NCBI GenBank assembly: GCA_030690365.1 | Contig: JAUYGX010000116.1 | Location: forward strand, 1 to 61,287 | DNA from: Bacteroidales bacterium | Lineage (GTDB): Bacteria > Bacteroidota > Bacteroidia > Bacteroidales > F082 | Direction of reading: 5' to 3' | DNA: 61,287 nt | Part shown: in pieces, positions 9,041 to 18,125 of the stretch | How positions within the stretch are numbered: position 1 is the stretch's first letter | How the letters are laid out: each line of letters opens with the position of its first letter | Notes under the pieces: generated by a model | The model's database searches: none | What the model was told of the DNA's origin: nothing | Seen by the model: the letters and a program-made list of their open reading frames with translations, nothing else | Made by a program: the position numbers and the translations under genes

Positions 9041-9358
9041 CTATTCTTTCACAGGTTTTTCAACTGGCTTGTCAGCTGGTTTTGCAGCTGGTTTTTCAAG
9101 CGATTTTTCAGCTGGCTCTTTTTTAGCTGTAACCTTTTTTACTTTTTCAACGGGTTTTTCAACGGGCAGTTCTACTACCTTCTTTTTTACAGGTACTTCA
9201 ACCGGTATTTCGGCTACTTTTTTCTCTGCGGAGGAAGCTTTTTTTGTTTCCATTGTTACCGTAGGCACATATTTCTGGTTTCGATTTTTTTTGCGTTTGG
9301 CACCATATGATCCCATAATAATCTTACCTCTGACTGTTTTTTTATCACCTTTTCCCAT
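9041..9358 (-). CDS. 30S ribosomal protein THX with long K/P/E-rich tail
   Basis: 105 residues. The first 30 (MGKGDKKTVRGKIIMGSYG, then AKRKKNRN) match ribosomal protein THX (bTHX), a small basic peptide that stabilises the head of the 30S subunit in Thermus and Bacteroidota. THX itself is usually 25-45 residues. Here a tail of about 70 residues follows, made of degenerate VEKPVEK, AKKEP and PAAKPADKP units, low in complexity and rich in Lys, Pro and Glu. The ATG start agrees with the family. Confidence 0.85.
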   Translation of the reverse strand: MGKGDKKTVRGKIIMGSYGAKRKKNRNQKYVPTVTMETKKASSAEKKVAEIPVEVPVKKKVVELPVEKPVEKVKKVTAKKEPAEKSLEKPAAKPADKPVEKPVKE

Positions 9359-9427
9359 AATACTAAAGTTTTTACGATCTTAATGTCCGTAAAATTAAGC
9401 AAAAAAATTCAAAAAAGGGACAAAAGG

Positions 9428-10117
9428 TCAGGTATTAATTTTATTCATCAGTTCTTTTTCAAGTACTTCAGACCTGTTGATGGTGTTTCTAAGCCATTGC
9501 AACAAGATATCTGTTTTCTCGATTTCGGACAATTGCCAATTCACTGATGAAAGGCGCATCCGCTGGGTAAGCGTATACAGGCTGAGTGCAGCCGACACCG
9601 AGATGTTATAACTCTCAGTAAAACCTGACATGGGGATTTTCATAAAGGCATCTGCATTTTCGATGGCAAAAGGAGTCAGGCCGGTAAGTTCAGTGCCAAA
9701 TACCAGTGCTATTTTTTTGTCGATGGCGATTTCATCCAGATTACTGCTTTCGAGATGTGGTGTGGTCGCTACTATTTTATACCCCTGTCGGCGAAGTATG
9801 TCGTAAGTCTCCGGAGTATTGTTGTCAGTTGCATTGTACTTATTGATGGTCAGCCATTTGTATGCTCCCATGGCTACATCCGGGTTGATAGTATAGGTAT
9901 TGGAGTTTTCGATGATATGTACGTCCTGAACTCCTGTTAAATCGCACGATCGCAACACGGCACTTGCATTGTGAGGCTGAAAGATGTTTTCGAGCACAAT
10001 GGTGATGTGACGCGTCCTGAGATTGATTACCTGTTGGAATAATTGCTGCCGTCGCGGAGTTATAAATTTACTCATTTCTTCAACGAGGCGGCATTTTTCT
10101 TCGTAGGATAATTCCAT
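9428..10117 (-). CDS. TrmH/SpoU-family tRNA/rRNA 2'-O-methyltransferase
   Basis: 229 residues of the SPOUT superfamily. Motif 1 is NIFQPHNASAVLRSCDLTGV (carrying the catalytic Arg), motif 2 is LVFGTELTGLTP and motif 3 is MSGFTESYNISVSAALSLY, which together form the knotted S-adenosylmethionine site. The closest named activity is tRNA guanosine(18)-2'-O-methyltransferase (TrmH), but an rRNA target is possible. It lies 19 bases downstream of the DUF721 gene on the same strand and is probably in the recF transcript. Confidence 0.88.
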   Translation of the reverse strand: MELSYEEKCRLVEEMSKFITPRRQQLFQQVINLRTRHITIVLENIFQPHNASAVLRSCDLTGVQDVHIIENSNTYTINPDVAMGAYKWLTINKYNATDNNTPETYDILRRQGYKIVATTPHLESSNLDEIAIDKKIALVFGTELTGLTPFAIENADAFMKIPMSGFTESYNISVSAALSLYTLTQRMRLSSVNWQLSEIEKTDILLQWLRNTINRSEVLEKELMNKINT

Positions 10118-10136
10118 GCTTTTACTTGTTACTTCA

Positions 10137-10430
10137 TTAAAACAGAACCAATTCCTTAATAAGGTCCCTTCCCAATCTTTTGTTTAATTCTTTTACCAAC
10201 CGGGTTCGCACCAAATGTACCTCGCTGCGAATGACAGAAGAATCGAAGGTGGCATATAAAATCCCGTTTTTCACCTCCAGGTTTGAAGTATGCTTGGCCA
10301 CAATTCTGCCAACAGCCTTCTCCCACCCTTCCATCAGGCGCACGGCATCAATATGGTCTTTCCAGCCATACATCTGCAACAATTCTTCAATCACAGCTTT
10401 TAGGGGTTTATCTGTCTCCTTTTTTATCAT
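10137..10430 (-). CDS. DUF721 (DciA-like) protein
   Basis: 97 residues of the DUF721 family: KAVIEELLQMYGW...WEKAVGRIVAKHTSNLEVKNGILYATFDSSVIRSEV. In other phyla the family includes DciA, the ancestral loader of the replicative helicase DnaB. Its gene sits beside recF here, as in many Bacteroidota. The ATG overlaps the recF stop codon in an ATGA, indicating translational coupling. A role in replication or gap repair is inferred from family and position. Confidence 0.85.
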   Translation of the reverse strand: MIKKETDKPLKAVIEELLQMYGWKDHIDAVRLMEGWEKAVGRIVAKHTSNLEVKNGILYATFDSSVIRSEVHLVRTRLVKELNKRLGRDLIKELVLF

Positions 10431-11539
10431 GATTCTTCACTGGTAACCGTACCGGCTACCACATTAAATATTTTATGGTCGATACTGATGGTATGAAATA
10501 TTTTTTCGATGCGCTGTCGTTGCGTATCCGTGATAAATACCTGACCAAAATTGTTGCCACTTACCAGTTTAACAATCTGCTCTACGCGGCTGTCATCCAA
10601 TTTATCGAAAATATCATCGAACAACAGGATGGGTTTGAAGCCCTTTATTTTCCTGGTAAACTCAAACTGAGCCAGTTTCAAAGCAATGACAAAGGTTTTT
10701 TGCTGTCCCTGCGATCCAAATTTCTTTAAAGGATATCCGTTGATGGTAAAATCCAGGTCGTCTTTGTGAATTCCCGTTGAGGTATATCGTAGAACACGGT
10801 CTTTTTCAACAGATTCGGCAAACAAATTAACCATTGGTGTATGGGTCAATAAGCTGCTATAATCTATCCCGACCTGTTCGGCATTTCCTGAAAGGAACTG
10901 ATAATGCTCTTCAAAAAGCGGGTTAAACTCTTCGATAAAAGCCAACCGTTTTTCAAAGATCGGTGTGCCATGAAGTTGGAGTTTTTCGCTCCAGATTTCC
11001 AGCGATACGGCATCAAAATAACGCTGCTCGGCCATTTGCTTCAAAAGGGCATTTCGCTGCTGTAGCGCTTTGTTGTAACTCAACAGATGATCCAGATAGC
11101 TGTGGTCGAACTGCGAAATTACGCTGTCGAGGTATTTTCTACGAAGCTCGCTCCCATCGTTGATCAAATCCCGATCGTAAGGTGAAATCATCACCAATGG
11201 AAAATTCCCGATGTGATCAGACAACCGGTCATACTCCCGGGTATTGGCTTTAAACACCTTGCGGTGATTGAGTTTCACCTGACAACTGATGTGATCGGGG
11301 GTTTTAGTGGGATAGTGATAATAGCCGTGCAATGCAAAAAAATCATGGTGGTGTAGTATGTTTTGGGCATCAACCACGTTGAAATAGCTTTTGCAAAAAG
11401 AGAGATAGTAAACCGCATCCAGAATATTGGTTTTTCCAACCCCGTTATTGCCCGTAAAGCAGTTTATCTTTTCGCTGAATTCGAGCGTCGCTTCCGAATA
11501 GTTTTTAAAATTACTGATAATCAATTTGTGCAAAAACAT
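10427..11539 (-). CDS. recF: DNA replication and repair protein RecF
   Basis: About 370 residues. An SMC-like ABC ATPase with Walker A GNNGVGKT early in the protein, a signature segment (LKKFGSQGQQKTFVIALKLAQFEF) and Walker B ILLFDDIFDKLDD. RecF binds gapped DNA and, with RecO and RecR, directs RecA loading. The frame is open to 11572, but the methionine at 11539 (MFLHKLIISNFKNY) matches the family N-terminus, and a promoter element at 11574-11581 would start transcription at about 11567, downstream of the longer start. Confidence 0.93.
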   Translation of the reverse strand: MFLHKLIISNFKNYSEATLEFSEKINCFTGNNGVGKTNILDAVYYLSFCKSYFNVVDAQNILHHHDFFALHGYYHYPTKTPDHISCQVKLNHRKVFKANTREYDRLSDHIGNFPLVMISPYDRDLINDGSELRRKYLDSVISQFDHSYLDHLLSYNKALQQRNALLKQMAEQRYFDAVSLEIWSEKLQLHGTPIFEKRLAFIEEFNPLFEEHYQFLSGNAEQVGIDYSSLLTHTPMVNLFAESVEKDRVLRYTSTGIHKDDLDFTINGYPLKKFGSQGQQKTFVIALKLAQFEFTRKIKGFKPILLFDDIFDKLDDSRVEQIVKLVSGNNFGQVFITDTQRQRIEKIFHTISIDHKIFNVVAGTVTSEES

Positions 11540-11573
11540 AGTTTCTGTAGGATTTGAAACGGACAACCGCATG

Positions 11574-11581
11574 CAAAGTTA
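11574..11581 (-). promoter_or_regulatory. -7 promoter element of the recF-DUF721-trmH-like operon
   Basis: On the minus strand this reads TAACTTTG (TAnnTTTG). It overlaps the last codons of ispH and precedes the recF ATG at 11539 by 34 bases. This supports the shorter RecF start and separate initiation from ispH. Confidence 0.55.
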
Positions 11582-12454
11582 ATCCATTTGCTGAATCATC
11601 CCAGCCACATGTTTAAGCAACCACGATGGAGTAGAAGTGGCACCGGTAACACCGATCGTGTCTATATCTTTGAACCAATTCTTGTTCAATTCAGCAACAG
11701 ATGAAACAAAGTGTGTGTTCGGATTCACACTACTGGCTGCGTTAAACAACACTTTCCCATTGCTGGAAGATTTTCCGGCCACAAATATAATCAGTTCGTG
11801 AGATTTGGCGAAGTCTTTTATTCCGGGAATCCTGTTACTGACCTGTTTACACACACTTCGGGTAACGTTCAGCAATTGTTCGGGATCACCTCCGGAAGCC
11901 ATAATTCGTTCTCCAATAATCTGTTGAATCATCCGGTATTCGGCTTCATCTTTGGTGGTCTGTGAAAAAAGATGAATCTTTCTGGTAAAATCAATTTTAT
12001 TGACTTCTGAGGGAGAATTGATAATAATGGCCCGTTCATTGGTTTGTCCCATTAAACCAACTACTTCTGGATGTTGTTCTTTACCATATATCAACACCTG
12101 GCCATCTCTTGCCAGCATTTCTTCGTCGGCATAAAACACTCGGCTCTGAAGTTTTTTTACAATGGGACAGGTACTGTTTATGAGATTAAGGTTGTTTTTT
12201 CTGGCGGTTTCAAAAGTTGAAGGAGGTTCTCCGTGCGCCCTGATCAAAACCGTTTCGTTGTGCAATGCTTCATATTGGGTATAATCGATGACCATCAGAC
12301 CCAACTTTTTCAGGCGATCAATTTCTTCTTCATTGTGCACCAATTCACCAAGACAGTACAGCTTTTTTACATGTCGGAGATGTTCTTCCGCCAAAGAAAT
12401 CGAGGCTTCCACACCAAAACAAAACCCGGCATCCGGGTCGATTACAACCTGCAT
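11579..12454 (-). CDS. ispH: 4-hydroxy-3-methylbut-2-enyl diphosphate reductase
   Basis: About 291 residues. IspH/LytB is the last enzyme of the MEP isoprenoid pathway, reducing HMBPP to IPP and DMAPP with a [4Fe-4S] cluster. The three cluster cysteines are seen in DAGFCFGV, STCPIVKK and TRSVCKQVSNR (Cys18, 102 and 208 in the frame that opens at 12472). The catalytic Glu lies in EQHPEVVGL. The upstream start at 12472 is a TTG and directly abuts the previous stop, so the ATG at 12454 (MQVVIDPDAGFC) is chosen. It follows the WG-repeat gene closely. Confidence 0.93.
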   Translation of the reverse strand: MQVVIDPDAGFCFGVEASISLAEEHLRHVKKLYCLGELVHNEEEIDRLKKLGLMVIDYTQYEALHNETVLIRAHGEPPSTFETARKNNLNLINSTCPIVKKLQSRVFYADEEMLARDGQVLIYGKEQHPEVVGLMGQTNERAIIINSPSEVNKIDFTRKIHLFSQTTKDEAEYRMIQQIIGERIMASGGDPEQLLNVTRSVCKQVSNRIPGIKDFAKSHELIIFVAGKSSSNGKVLFNAASSVNPNTHFVSSVAELNKNWFKDIDTIGVTGATSTPSWLLKHVAGMIQQMD

Positions 12455-12472
12455 TTCATTCCTAAATATCAA

Positions 12473-13567
12473 CTACTTACCTACTTTAATAAAGTCCATC
12501 GTGTTGGCAAATTGGGGATTGATAATGTATTTACCGGAAGAATCGATCCAACCCCACTCTCCTGCTTTTCTAACCCTGGCCATCTGATTGTCGAAATTGT
12601 TGATTTTTTCATATTGAGGATTCACTATCCACGATCCTTTTTGATCGATATATCCCCATTCCTTTCCTATCCGGGCACCGGCAATCTTATTATTAAAATC
12701 TGTCACTTCTTCAAATTGTGGGTTGATAGCGTACTTACCGGTTTTGTCTACAAATCCCCATTCTTTCCCTTTTCGGATTGCAGCCAATCCGTTGGAAAAG
12801 CTGTTTGCATCGTCAAATTGCGGATTGATGATATATGCACCTTTCTCATCCACAAAACCCCATGAACCGCCCTTTCTAACTGCCGCCAGTCCATCACTGA
12901 AAGGACGCATATTTTCAAATTGAGAGTTTATCAGATAAGTTCCTTTGGAATCAATCACACCCCATTCACCATTTTTCCTGACCAAGGCAACACCATCTGT
13001 AAACGGCAGTGCCAGATCGAATTGATTATTAATCGCCCATGATCCTTTTTTATCAATATAACCCCAAAACTTATCCTTTTTCACGGCAGCCAATCCCTCA
13101 GAAAAGTCCTCAGCATCGTTAAACTGCGGGTTAATTATATATTTTCCTTCGGCATCGATATAGCCCCATTCTCCACCTAGTCTCACGCGGGCCATACCTT
13201 GATTGAAGTGTTTGGCCGATTCAAATTGCGGGTTGATTACCCATTTACCATCCTTACCCACATAACCCCATTCTTTGTCTTTTTTAACTGCGGCCAAACC
13301 ATCCGCAAAATCCAATACATCGACAAACTGAGGATTGATTACAAATTGTCCCTTTTTGTCAACGAAACCCCATTCTTTGTTTTTACGAACGGCCGCAAGC
13401 CCTTCCACAAAGTCGTGGACATGTTCAAACTGCGGGTTAATAACCCAGGAACCATTCATTTGTATGTAACCCCATTCTTTATCTTTACGGGCACATGCAA
13501 TATACTCTTGCGATATCACATTTAAAGAGAACAAGAGTACTGAAATAACAAGTAAAAATGTTTTCAT
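12473..13567 (-). CDS. WG-repeat exported protein (ten repeats)
   Basis: About 364 residues with a signal peptide (MKTFLLVISVLLFSLNVIS) followed by ten tandem 34-residue WG repeats, each of the form EWGYIDxxGxWVINPQFxxxxxFxxGLAAVRKxxK. The family (WG containing repeat) is widespread in Bacteroidota; its function is unsettled, with repeats likely forming a beta-rich solenoid or propeller-like surface. The ATG at 13567 is preferred over 13588 because it begins the signal peptide. The stop codon is 18 bases upstream of the ispH ATG. Confidence 0.9.
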   Translation of the reverse strand: MKTFLLVISVLLFSLNVISQEYIACARKDKEWGYIQMNGSWVINPQFEHVHDFVEGLAAVRKNKEWGFVDKKGQFVINPQFVDVLDFADGLAAVKKDKEWGYVGKDGKWVINPQFESAKHFNQGMARVRLGGEWGYIDAEGKYIINPQFNDAEDFSEGLAAVKKDKFWGYIDKKGSWAINNQFDLALPFTDGVALVRKNGEWGVIDSKGTYLINSQFENMRPFSDGLAAVRKGGSWGFVDEKGAYIINPQFDDANSFSNGLAAIRKGKEWGFVDKTGKYAINPQFEEVTDFNNKIAGARIGKEWGYIDQKGSWIVNPQYEKINNFDNQMARVRKAGEWGWIDSSGKYIINPQFANTMDFIKVGK

Positions 13568-13675
13568 AGCATATAAAAGTTGATTCAACAGGCTAATATA
13601 GACAGATTTTTCTGACTTTGAATTTCTTAAACAAAAAAATGTCTAAACAAAGAAATTTATTGGATAGGGATATCT

Positions 13676-14725
13676 TTATTTGCGGGCAAAGGAGTCGAGA
13701 TCGAATGCCAGTGTGAGGTAGTTTGGCGATCCCACCAGGTTATAGGAGCTTCTGGAATAATTGATCTTGAATTTCGAAATTCTGATTCCAAATCCCCAGC
13801 TAAAACCTACCATGCCCATTTTATCTTCAATTTTACCTTCCTGACGACGGCGGTAGTTATAGCCCGCTCTTAAGACCAGGTTTTTACCAAGATAAAATTC
13901 GCCACCAAAAATAATATGACGCATAAACTGATCCCCAAACTTGGAAAAACCGGTTTTCATCCTGGTTTCACCGGTTACCGGATCCACACCTCCGGATGGG
14001 TTGGCCGGGTCTTCATAGGTAAGATCCCACTTTTCAATATGATCGTATATTACTGAAAACCTGAAAGGAACATGATCGAGCCGTTTTGAAATAACGCCTT
14101 GAATGGTAAATGGCAACGGATCGCGCGAATCACCGGTATAGGTGGTTAGTTGTGTTCCAATATTTCTACCCACCAACGACATGGTCCAGCCAGATTTACT
14201 ATGGTAGGTTCCTGCCACGTCCACGGCTAATCCGAACGAATTGTAAATATCATAGGATGAGTAAATTATCTTACCAGCGGCACCAATAGAAAACAGCGAA
14301 TCCAGTCGTCTTCCCCAGCCAATGGTCACAGCCATATCGTAAGCGCCGAAGGTTCCGCTGAGATTTCCTGCCTGGTCGGCATAATCCATTTTGCCATAAT
14401 CCATATATTGCAATGTGGCCATAAAACTACCTGTGGTCTCGAAGGTTTTCGCCATTTGAACACTTCCATAGTTGGTGCCCTCGAAGAAATTTACATAGTT
14501 CAATGCCAAACTATTGTCCATTTCCGGGTTAATCATGGATGGATTAACATAACCAATATTCACGTCGTTATCGTAAATAGAAGCCACATTGCCGCCAAGG
14601 GCAGCAACACGTGCAGAGATGGGTTGGTCAAGAAATGAATAGGCATGCGTGCCACCAATTTGGGCATTCGCAACAAAGGTTCCCGACAGGAGATAAAACA
14701 GGAGGAGAAGAGTTTTATTTTTCAC
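13676..14725 (-). CDS. porQ: Type IX secretion system protein PorQ
   Basis: 349 residues starting with GTG. A signal peptide (about 1-21, cleavage near ANA-QIGG) is followed by a PorV/FadL-like outer membrane beta-barrel pattern: ISARVAALGGN, NPSMI, repeated alternating-hydrophobic strands and a C-terminal strand ending FDLDSFARK. The QIGGTHAYSFLDQPISARVAALGG start matches PorQ, part of the T9SS attachment complex with PorU, PorV and PorZ. Three T9SS-tagged proteins are encoded in this same window (27441, 31326 and 52411). Confidence 0.87.
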   Translation of the reverse strand: MKNKTLLLLFYLLSGTFVANAQIGGTHAYSFLDQPISARVAALGGNVASIYDNDVNIGYVNPSMINPEMDNSLALNYVNFFEGTNYGSVQMAKTFETTGSFMATLQYMDYGKMDYADQAGNLSGTFGAYDMAVTIGWGRRLDSLFSIGAAGKIIYSSYDIYNSFGLAVDVAGTYHSKSGWTMSLVGRNIGTQLTTYTGDSRDPLPFTIQGVISKRLDHVPFRFSVIYDHIEKWDLTYEDPANPSGGVDPVTGETRMKTGFSKFGDQFMRHIIFGGEFYLGKNLVLRAGYNYRRRQEGKIEDKMGMVGFSWGFGIRISKFKINYSRSSYNLVGSPNYLTLAFDLDSFARK

Positions 14726-14778
14726 AGGCTATGGCAAATGTTTTTCTGATAACGGTGTTTTATTTAAATTATTTCGTG

Positions 14779-15495
14779 TTAATTCAATTTGGTAATCCGC
14801 CCTGTTCCATCTATTTTAGCATCAAGCTGAGGATCACCTGAATAGAGAATTTCACCGGATCCATTCAAACGGGCTTTTAAATTTTTGAAAGCATTCACGG
14901 TCGCCCTGCCTGAACCTGAAAGGTCAACATCCATCTTAAAAGTATTAAATCCGGCTCCCTCAAATGAAGCATTGTTTTTCAATGTCAACTCGGCGTTTTG
15001 ACAATTTCCTGAAATTGTCATTTGAGAATTATTCTCCAGTTTCACCTCTATATCATTAACAAAAACATCTAATTTTAAGGTGGATTCACCTCTGGAACGA
15101 ATGGTTAATTCTTTGGCCGTAATCAGGTTAACTGAGGTTAAATTGACATTTCCTTTCAGGTCGATTTCATTATAAATCTTTGAATAGATAGTAATTTTAA
15201 CAGGAGTATTTGGTTTGAAACAAGAAGTTGTTTTTACCGTAAGCTTGTTATTTTTAACAGTAGCCGAAATTGCAGTTTTGATGTTCGGTTGTGCTTCTAT
15301 GGTCACCGACGGATCGCCTTTCATCAAAACTACCGTGGCATCAATATCAACACTTATATGTGCAAACGACTCAACATGAATGGTTTCAGTGGTAACTTCG
15401 CCCTCACCTTCAATACATTGCTGACACGAATGAAATAAAAAAATGCTCAGCGTAAACATCAACAATCCACTGAATTTAATTAACCGGTTTTTCAT
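14779..15495 (-). CDS. DUF2807 (GIN-domain) lipoprotein
   Basis: About 238 residues. The N-terminus ends in a lipobox (FLFHSC), so a lipid-anchored envelope protein is expected. The remainder is a repetitive beta-helix-like head-GIN domain (DUF2807) with recurring segments such as IDLKGNVNL, IRSRGESTLKLDV, ENNSQMTISG and DLSGSGRATV. Database names such as putative auto-transporter adhesin exist, but function is unproven. The ATG at 15495 is used; the frame start at 15504 is a TTG. Confidence 0.85.
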   Translation of the reverse strand: MKNRLIKFSGLLMFTLSIFLFHSCQQCIEGEGEVTTETIHVESFAHISVDIDATVVLMKGDPSVTIEAQPNIKTAISATVKNNKLTVKTTSCFKPNTPVKITIYSKIYNEIDLKGNVNLTSVNLITAKELTIRSRGESTLKLDVFVNDIEVKLENNSQMTISGNCQNAELTLKNNASFEGAGFNTFKMDVDLSGSGRATVNAFKNLKARLNGSGEILYSGDPQLDAKIDGTGRITKLN

Positions 15496-15522
15496 AATTC
15501 TCAATGGTTAGATTTTAATGCA

Positions 15523-15530
15523 CAAACATA
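15523..15530 (-). promoter_or_regulatory. -7 promoter element of the DUF2807 lipoprotein gene
   Basis: On the minus strand this reads TATGTTTG (TAnnTTTG), 27 bases before the ATG at 15495. Confidence 0.5.
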
Positions 15531-15562
15531 GCGTAATTAGGCTCAGCATGAACTTTAAAGGT

Positions 15563-15616
15563 TAAAAAAAATCTGGTTAATGCATCATTAACTGAAGCCG
15601 TAACCAGATTCTTTTT
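15563..15616 (-). terminator. Likely intrinsic terminator after the aconitase gene
   Basis: A 10-bp inverted repeat AATCTGGTTA / TAACCAGATT encloses about 21 bases. On the minus strand it is followed by a run of seven T (complement of 15564-15570), as expected for termination 30 bases after the aconitase stop. The plus-strand side is also followed by CTTTTTATT, so it may work in both directions. Confidence 0.6.
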
Positions 15617-15641
15617 ATTGACGTCGGGAAAGATTCCCAAA

Positions 15642-17906
15642 TTATTTTCCCTGTAATTTAATCAGGTTCAATGCACTACCGGCTTTAAACCAATCAATCT
15701 GATTTTGATTATAGGTATGATTGGCCATGATGCTGTCGGATGACCCGTCTGCATGATGTAACACCACGGTCAGTGGTTTTTCCGGAGCAAATGCAGTCAG
15801 ACCTACTACATCAAAAGTATCGTCTTCTTTTATCAGGTTGTAATCCGCTTTATTCGCGAAAGTCAGTGCCAGCATTCCCTGCTTTTTCAGGTTGGTTTCA
15901 TGAATCCGTGCAAACGACCTAACCAGCACAACTTTGGCACCCATAAATCGGGGTTCCATGGCCGCATGCTCACGCGATGAACCCTCTCCATAGTTTTCAT
16001 CTCCAACAATCACCGATGCCAGTCCTGCATCACGAATGGCTTTTGCCGTTTCGGGAACCGGATAATATTTACCATCCAATGGATTTTTAACAGAATTGGT
16101 TTCTTCGTTAAATTCGTTTAATGCGCCAATGAGCATATTTTGGGATATATTTTCAAGATGCCCTCGGAAACGCAACCAGGGTCCCGCCATCGAAATATGG
16201 TCGGTGGTACATTTTCCTTTTGCCTTGATGAGCAGTTTCAATCCTTTATAATCATTTCCATCCCATGCTTTAAAGGGTTCAAGTAATTGCAAACGTGCTG
16301 AATCGGGTTTAACAACCACCTCCAGATCGCTTCCATTTTCGGCCGGAGCCTGATAGCCTGAATCTTTAACGTCAAAACCTTTTGGTGGGTAAACAATCCC
16401 CTGTGGTGCCTCCAGTTTCACTTTTTCACCATCGTCGTTGATGAGATAATCCGTTAATGGATTAAAATCGAGCCTGCCGGCGATGGCGTAGGCCATTACC
16501 AAATCAGGAGAGGTGACAAATGCATAGGTATTCGGGTTTCCATCGTTGCGCTTGGCAAAGTTCCTGTTAAATGAAGTGACGATTGAATTTCTATGCCCGT
16601 CTTTCACCTCATCTCTCGACCACTGACCAATGCATGGTCCGCAGGCGTTGGCCAGTACCACGCCTCCTAAATTCTCAAAATCCCTGATTAGGCCGTCGCG
16701 TTCGATGGTATACCGTACCTGTTCAGAGCCGGGAGTAATTAACAAATCGGTTTTTACCTGCAGCTTTTTTGCCACCGCCTGACGTGCGATGGAAGCTGCA
16801 CGGGTAATATCTTCGTAGGATGAATTGGTACACGATCCAATTAAACTGGCTTCGATCGACAATGGCCAGTCGTTCTTTTTGGCTGTTTCGGACATGTTGC
16901 CAACGGTGGTTCTTAAATCAGGGGTAAAGGGTCCGTTGAGTGCCGGTTCCAATTCGCTCAGGTTAATATCGATCACCTGATCGAAATATTGTTCCGGATG
17001 CTCATATACTTCCGGGTCACCGGTTAATGCATCAGCAATGGAATTGGCCAATGAAGCCACATCGGCCCGGTTGGTTTGTCTGAGGTATTCGGCCATGCTT
17101 TCGTCATAGCCAAAAGTTGAGGTAGTAGCCCCGATTTCGGCTCCCATATTACAAATGGTCCCTTTTCCGGTGGCAGATAAACTTTTTGCCCCTTCACCAA
17201 AATATTCTACAATGGCACCGGTTCCGCCTTTTACAGTCAAAATATCGGCTACCTTTAGTATTACATCCTTGGGTGAAGTCCAGCCACTAAGTTTACCTGT
17301 TAGTTTTACCCCGATAATTTTGGGGAATTTAAGTTCCCATGGCATATCGGCCATTACATCAACGGCATCGGCACCACCAACGCCAATGGCCAGCATTCCC
17401 AGTCCGCCGGCATTGGGTGTGTGAGAATCGGTGCCAATCATCATACCACCCGGAAAGGCATAGTTTTCCAACACTACCTGGTGGATAATTCCGGCTCCTG
17501 GTTTCCAAAATCCAATTCCATACTTGCTCGAAACAGAGGAAAGAAAATCGTATACTTCTTTGTTGGTAAAGTCGGCGGTAGCCAAATCCTTTGTGGCACC
17601 TTCCTTTGCCTGAATCAGGTGGTCGCAGTGTACACTCGATGGAACTGCGGCAGTAGGCTTTCCTGCCTGCATAAACTGAAGTAGCGCCATCTGTGCGGTG
17701 GCGTCCTGCATGGCTACCCTGTCGGGACGAAAATCGACGTACGAATTGCCGCGCGTAAAAGGGTTCTCAGGTAACTGAACATCCAGGTGGGCATACAGGA
17801 TTTTCTCTGTTAGTGTTAAAGGGCGTTTTATTAAATTACGGGCTGCTTCCACTTTCGTTGGAAACTGTGCGTAAAGTGCTTTTATCATTTCAATGTCGAA
17901 AGCCAT
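15642..17906 (-). CDS. acn: Aconitate hydratase
   Basis: 754 residues of the mitochondrial-type aconitase family, converting citrate to isocitrate in the TCA cycle. The three [4Fe-4S] ligands are Cys359 ([12 protein letters not shown]), Cys422 and Cys425 ([11 protein letters not shown]). Substrate-binding signatures include [23 protein letters not shown] and the C-terminal swivelling-domain motif [17 protein letters not shown]. The start ATG at 17906 agrees with the family. It has a well-placed promoter element upstream and a terminator downstream, so it is probably a single-gene transcript. Confidence 0.95.
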   Translation of the reverse strand: MAFDIEMIKALYAQFPTKVEAARNLIKRPLTLTEKILYAHLDVQLPENPFTRGNSYVDFRPDRVAMQDATAQMALLQFMQAGKPTAAVPSSVHCDHLIQAKEGATKDLATADFTNKEVYDFLSSVSSKYGIGFWKPGAGIIHQVVLENYAFPGGMMIGTDSHTPNAGGLGMLAIGVGGADAVDVMADMPWELKFPKIIGVKLTGKLSGWTSPKDVILKVADILTVKGGTGAIVEYFGEGAKSLSATGKGTICNMGAEIGATTSTFGYDESMAEYLRQTNRADVASLANSIADALTGDPEVYEHPEQYFDQVIDINLSELEPALNGPFTPDLRTTVGNMSETAKKNDWPLSIEASLIGSCTNSSYEDITRAASIARQAVAKKLQVKTDLLITPGSEQVRYTIERDGLIRDFENLGGVVLANACGPCIGQWSRDEVKDGHRNSIVTSFNRNFAKRNDGNPNTYAFVTSPDLVMAYAIAGRLDFNPLTDYLINDDGEKVKLEAPQGIVYPPKGFDVKDSGYQAPAENGSDLEVVVKPDSARLQLLEPFKAWDGNDYKGLKLLIKAKGKCTTDHISMAGPWLRFRGHLENISQNMLIGALNEFNEETNSVKNPLDGKYYPVPETAKAIRDAGLASVIVGDENYGEGSSREHAAMEPRFMGAKVVLVRSFARIHETNLKKQGMLALTFANKADYNLIKEDDTFDVVGLTAFAPEKPLTVVLHHADGSSDSIMANHTYNQNQIDWFKAGSALNLIKLQGK

Positions 17907-17960
17907 ATTAGTAAGATATTTAAGAATAATTCAATCGAAGTGGTGTTTTTAACGGGAGTG

Positions 17961-17968
17961 CAAAGATA
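17961..17968 (-). promoter_or_regulatory. -7 promoter element of the aconitase gene
   Basis: On the minus strand this reads TATCTTTG (TAnnTTTG), 54 bases before the ATG. Confidence 0.5.
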
Positions 17969-18040
17969 CAAAAATCCATTGTTTAAAAATAACAGTGCAT
18001 CGCATAGCAAGGCAATTTTTAACAAATTCCAGATAACATT

Positions 18041-18120
18041 AACCTTTCAAGTTTTTTCCAACCTGAAAGGTTGCAGAGAAGAACAATTAACCTTTCAGGT
18101 TTTTTCCAACCTGAAAGGTT
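18041..18120. repeat. Two 32-nt hairpin repeats in tandem
   Basis: Two nearly identical 32-base units (18041-18072 and 18089-18120) are separated by 16 unrelated bases. Each has arms AACCTTTCAGGTT and AACCTGAAAGGTT around a TTTTCC loop; the second is a perfect 13-bp stem and the first has one A/G change in its left arm. They lie between the nusB stop and the aconitase promoter, both on the minus strand. They could act as a transcription or mRNA-processing barrier or be a dispersed intergenic repeat. Two copies and a 16-base spacer do not make a CRISPR array. Confidence 0.85.
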
Positions 18121-18125
18121 AGAGG

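Noticed and set aside
9026-9383. Phe/Ser/Thr-rich frames antisense to THX
   Set aside because: They are complements of the Lys/Pro/Glu-rich tail of THX and have no independent support.
12233-12865. 210-codon frame antisense to ispH and the WG-repeat gene
   Set aside because: It spans two well-supported genes on the other strand. Its repeated phrases are the complement of the WG repeats.
12473-13567. Tandem DNA repeats of about 102 bases
   Set aside because: They are the coding repeats of the WG-repeat protein and keep the reading frame; they are not a separate DNA element.
18041-18120. Possible CRISPR array
   Set aside because: There are only two repeats with a 16-base spacer, strong internal palindromes, and no cas genes in the window.
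17940-18122. Short frame covering the paired hairpins
   Set aside because: The protein would be made largely of translated hairpin repeats and is not conserved-looking.
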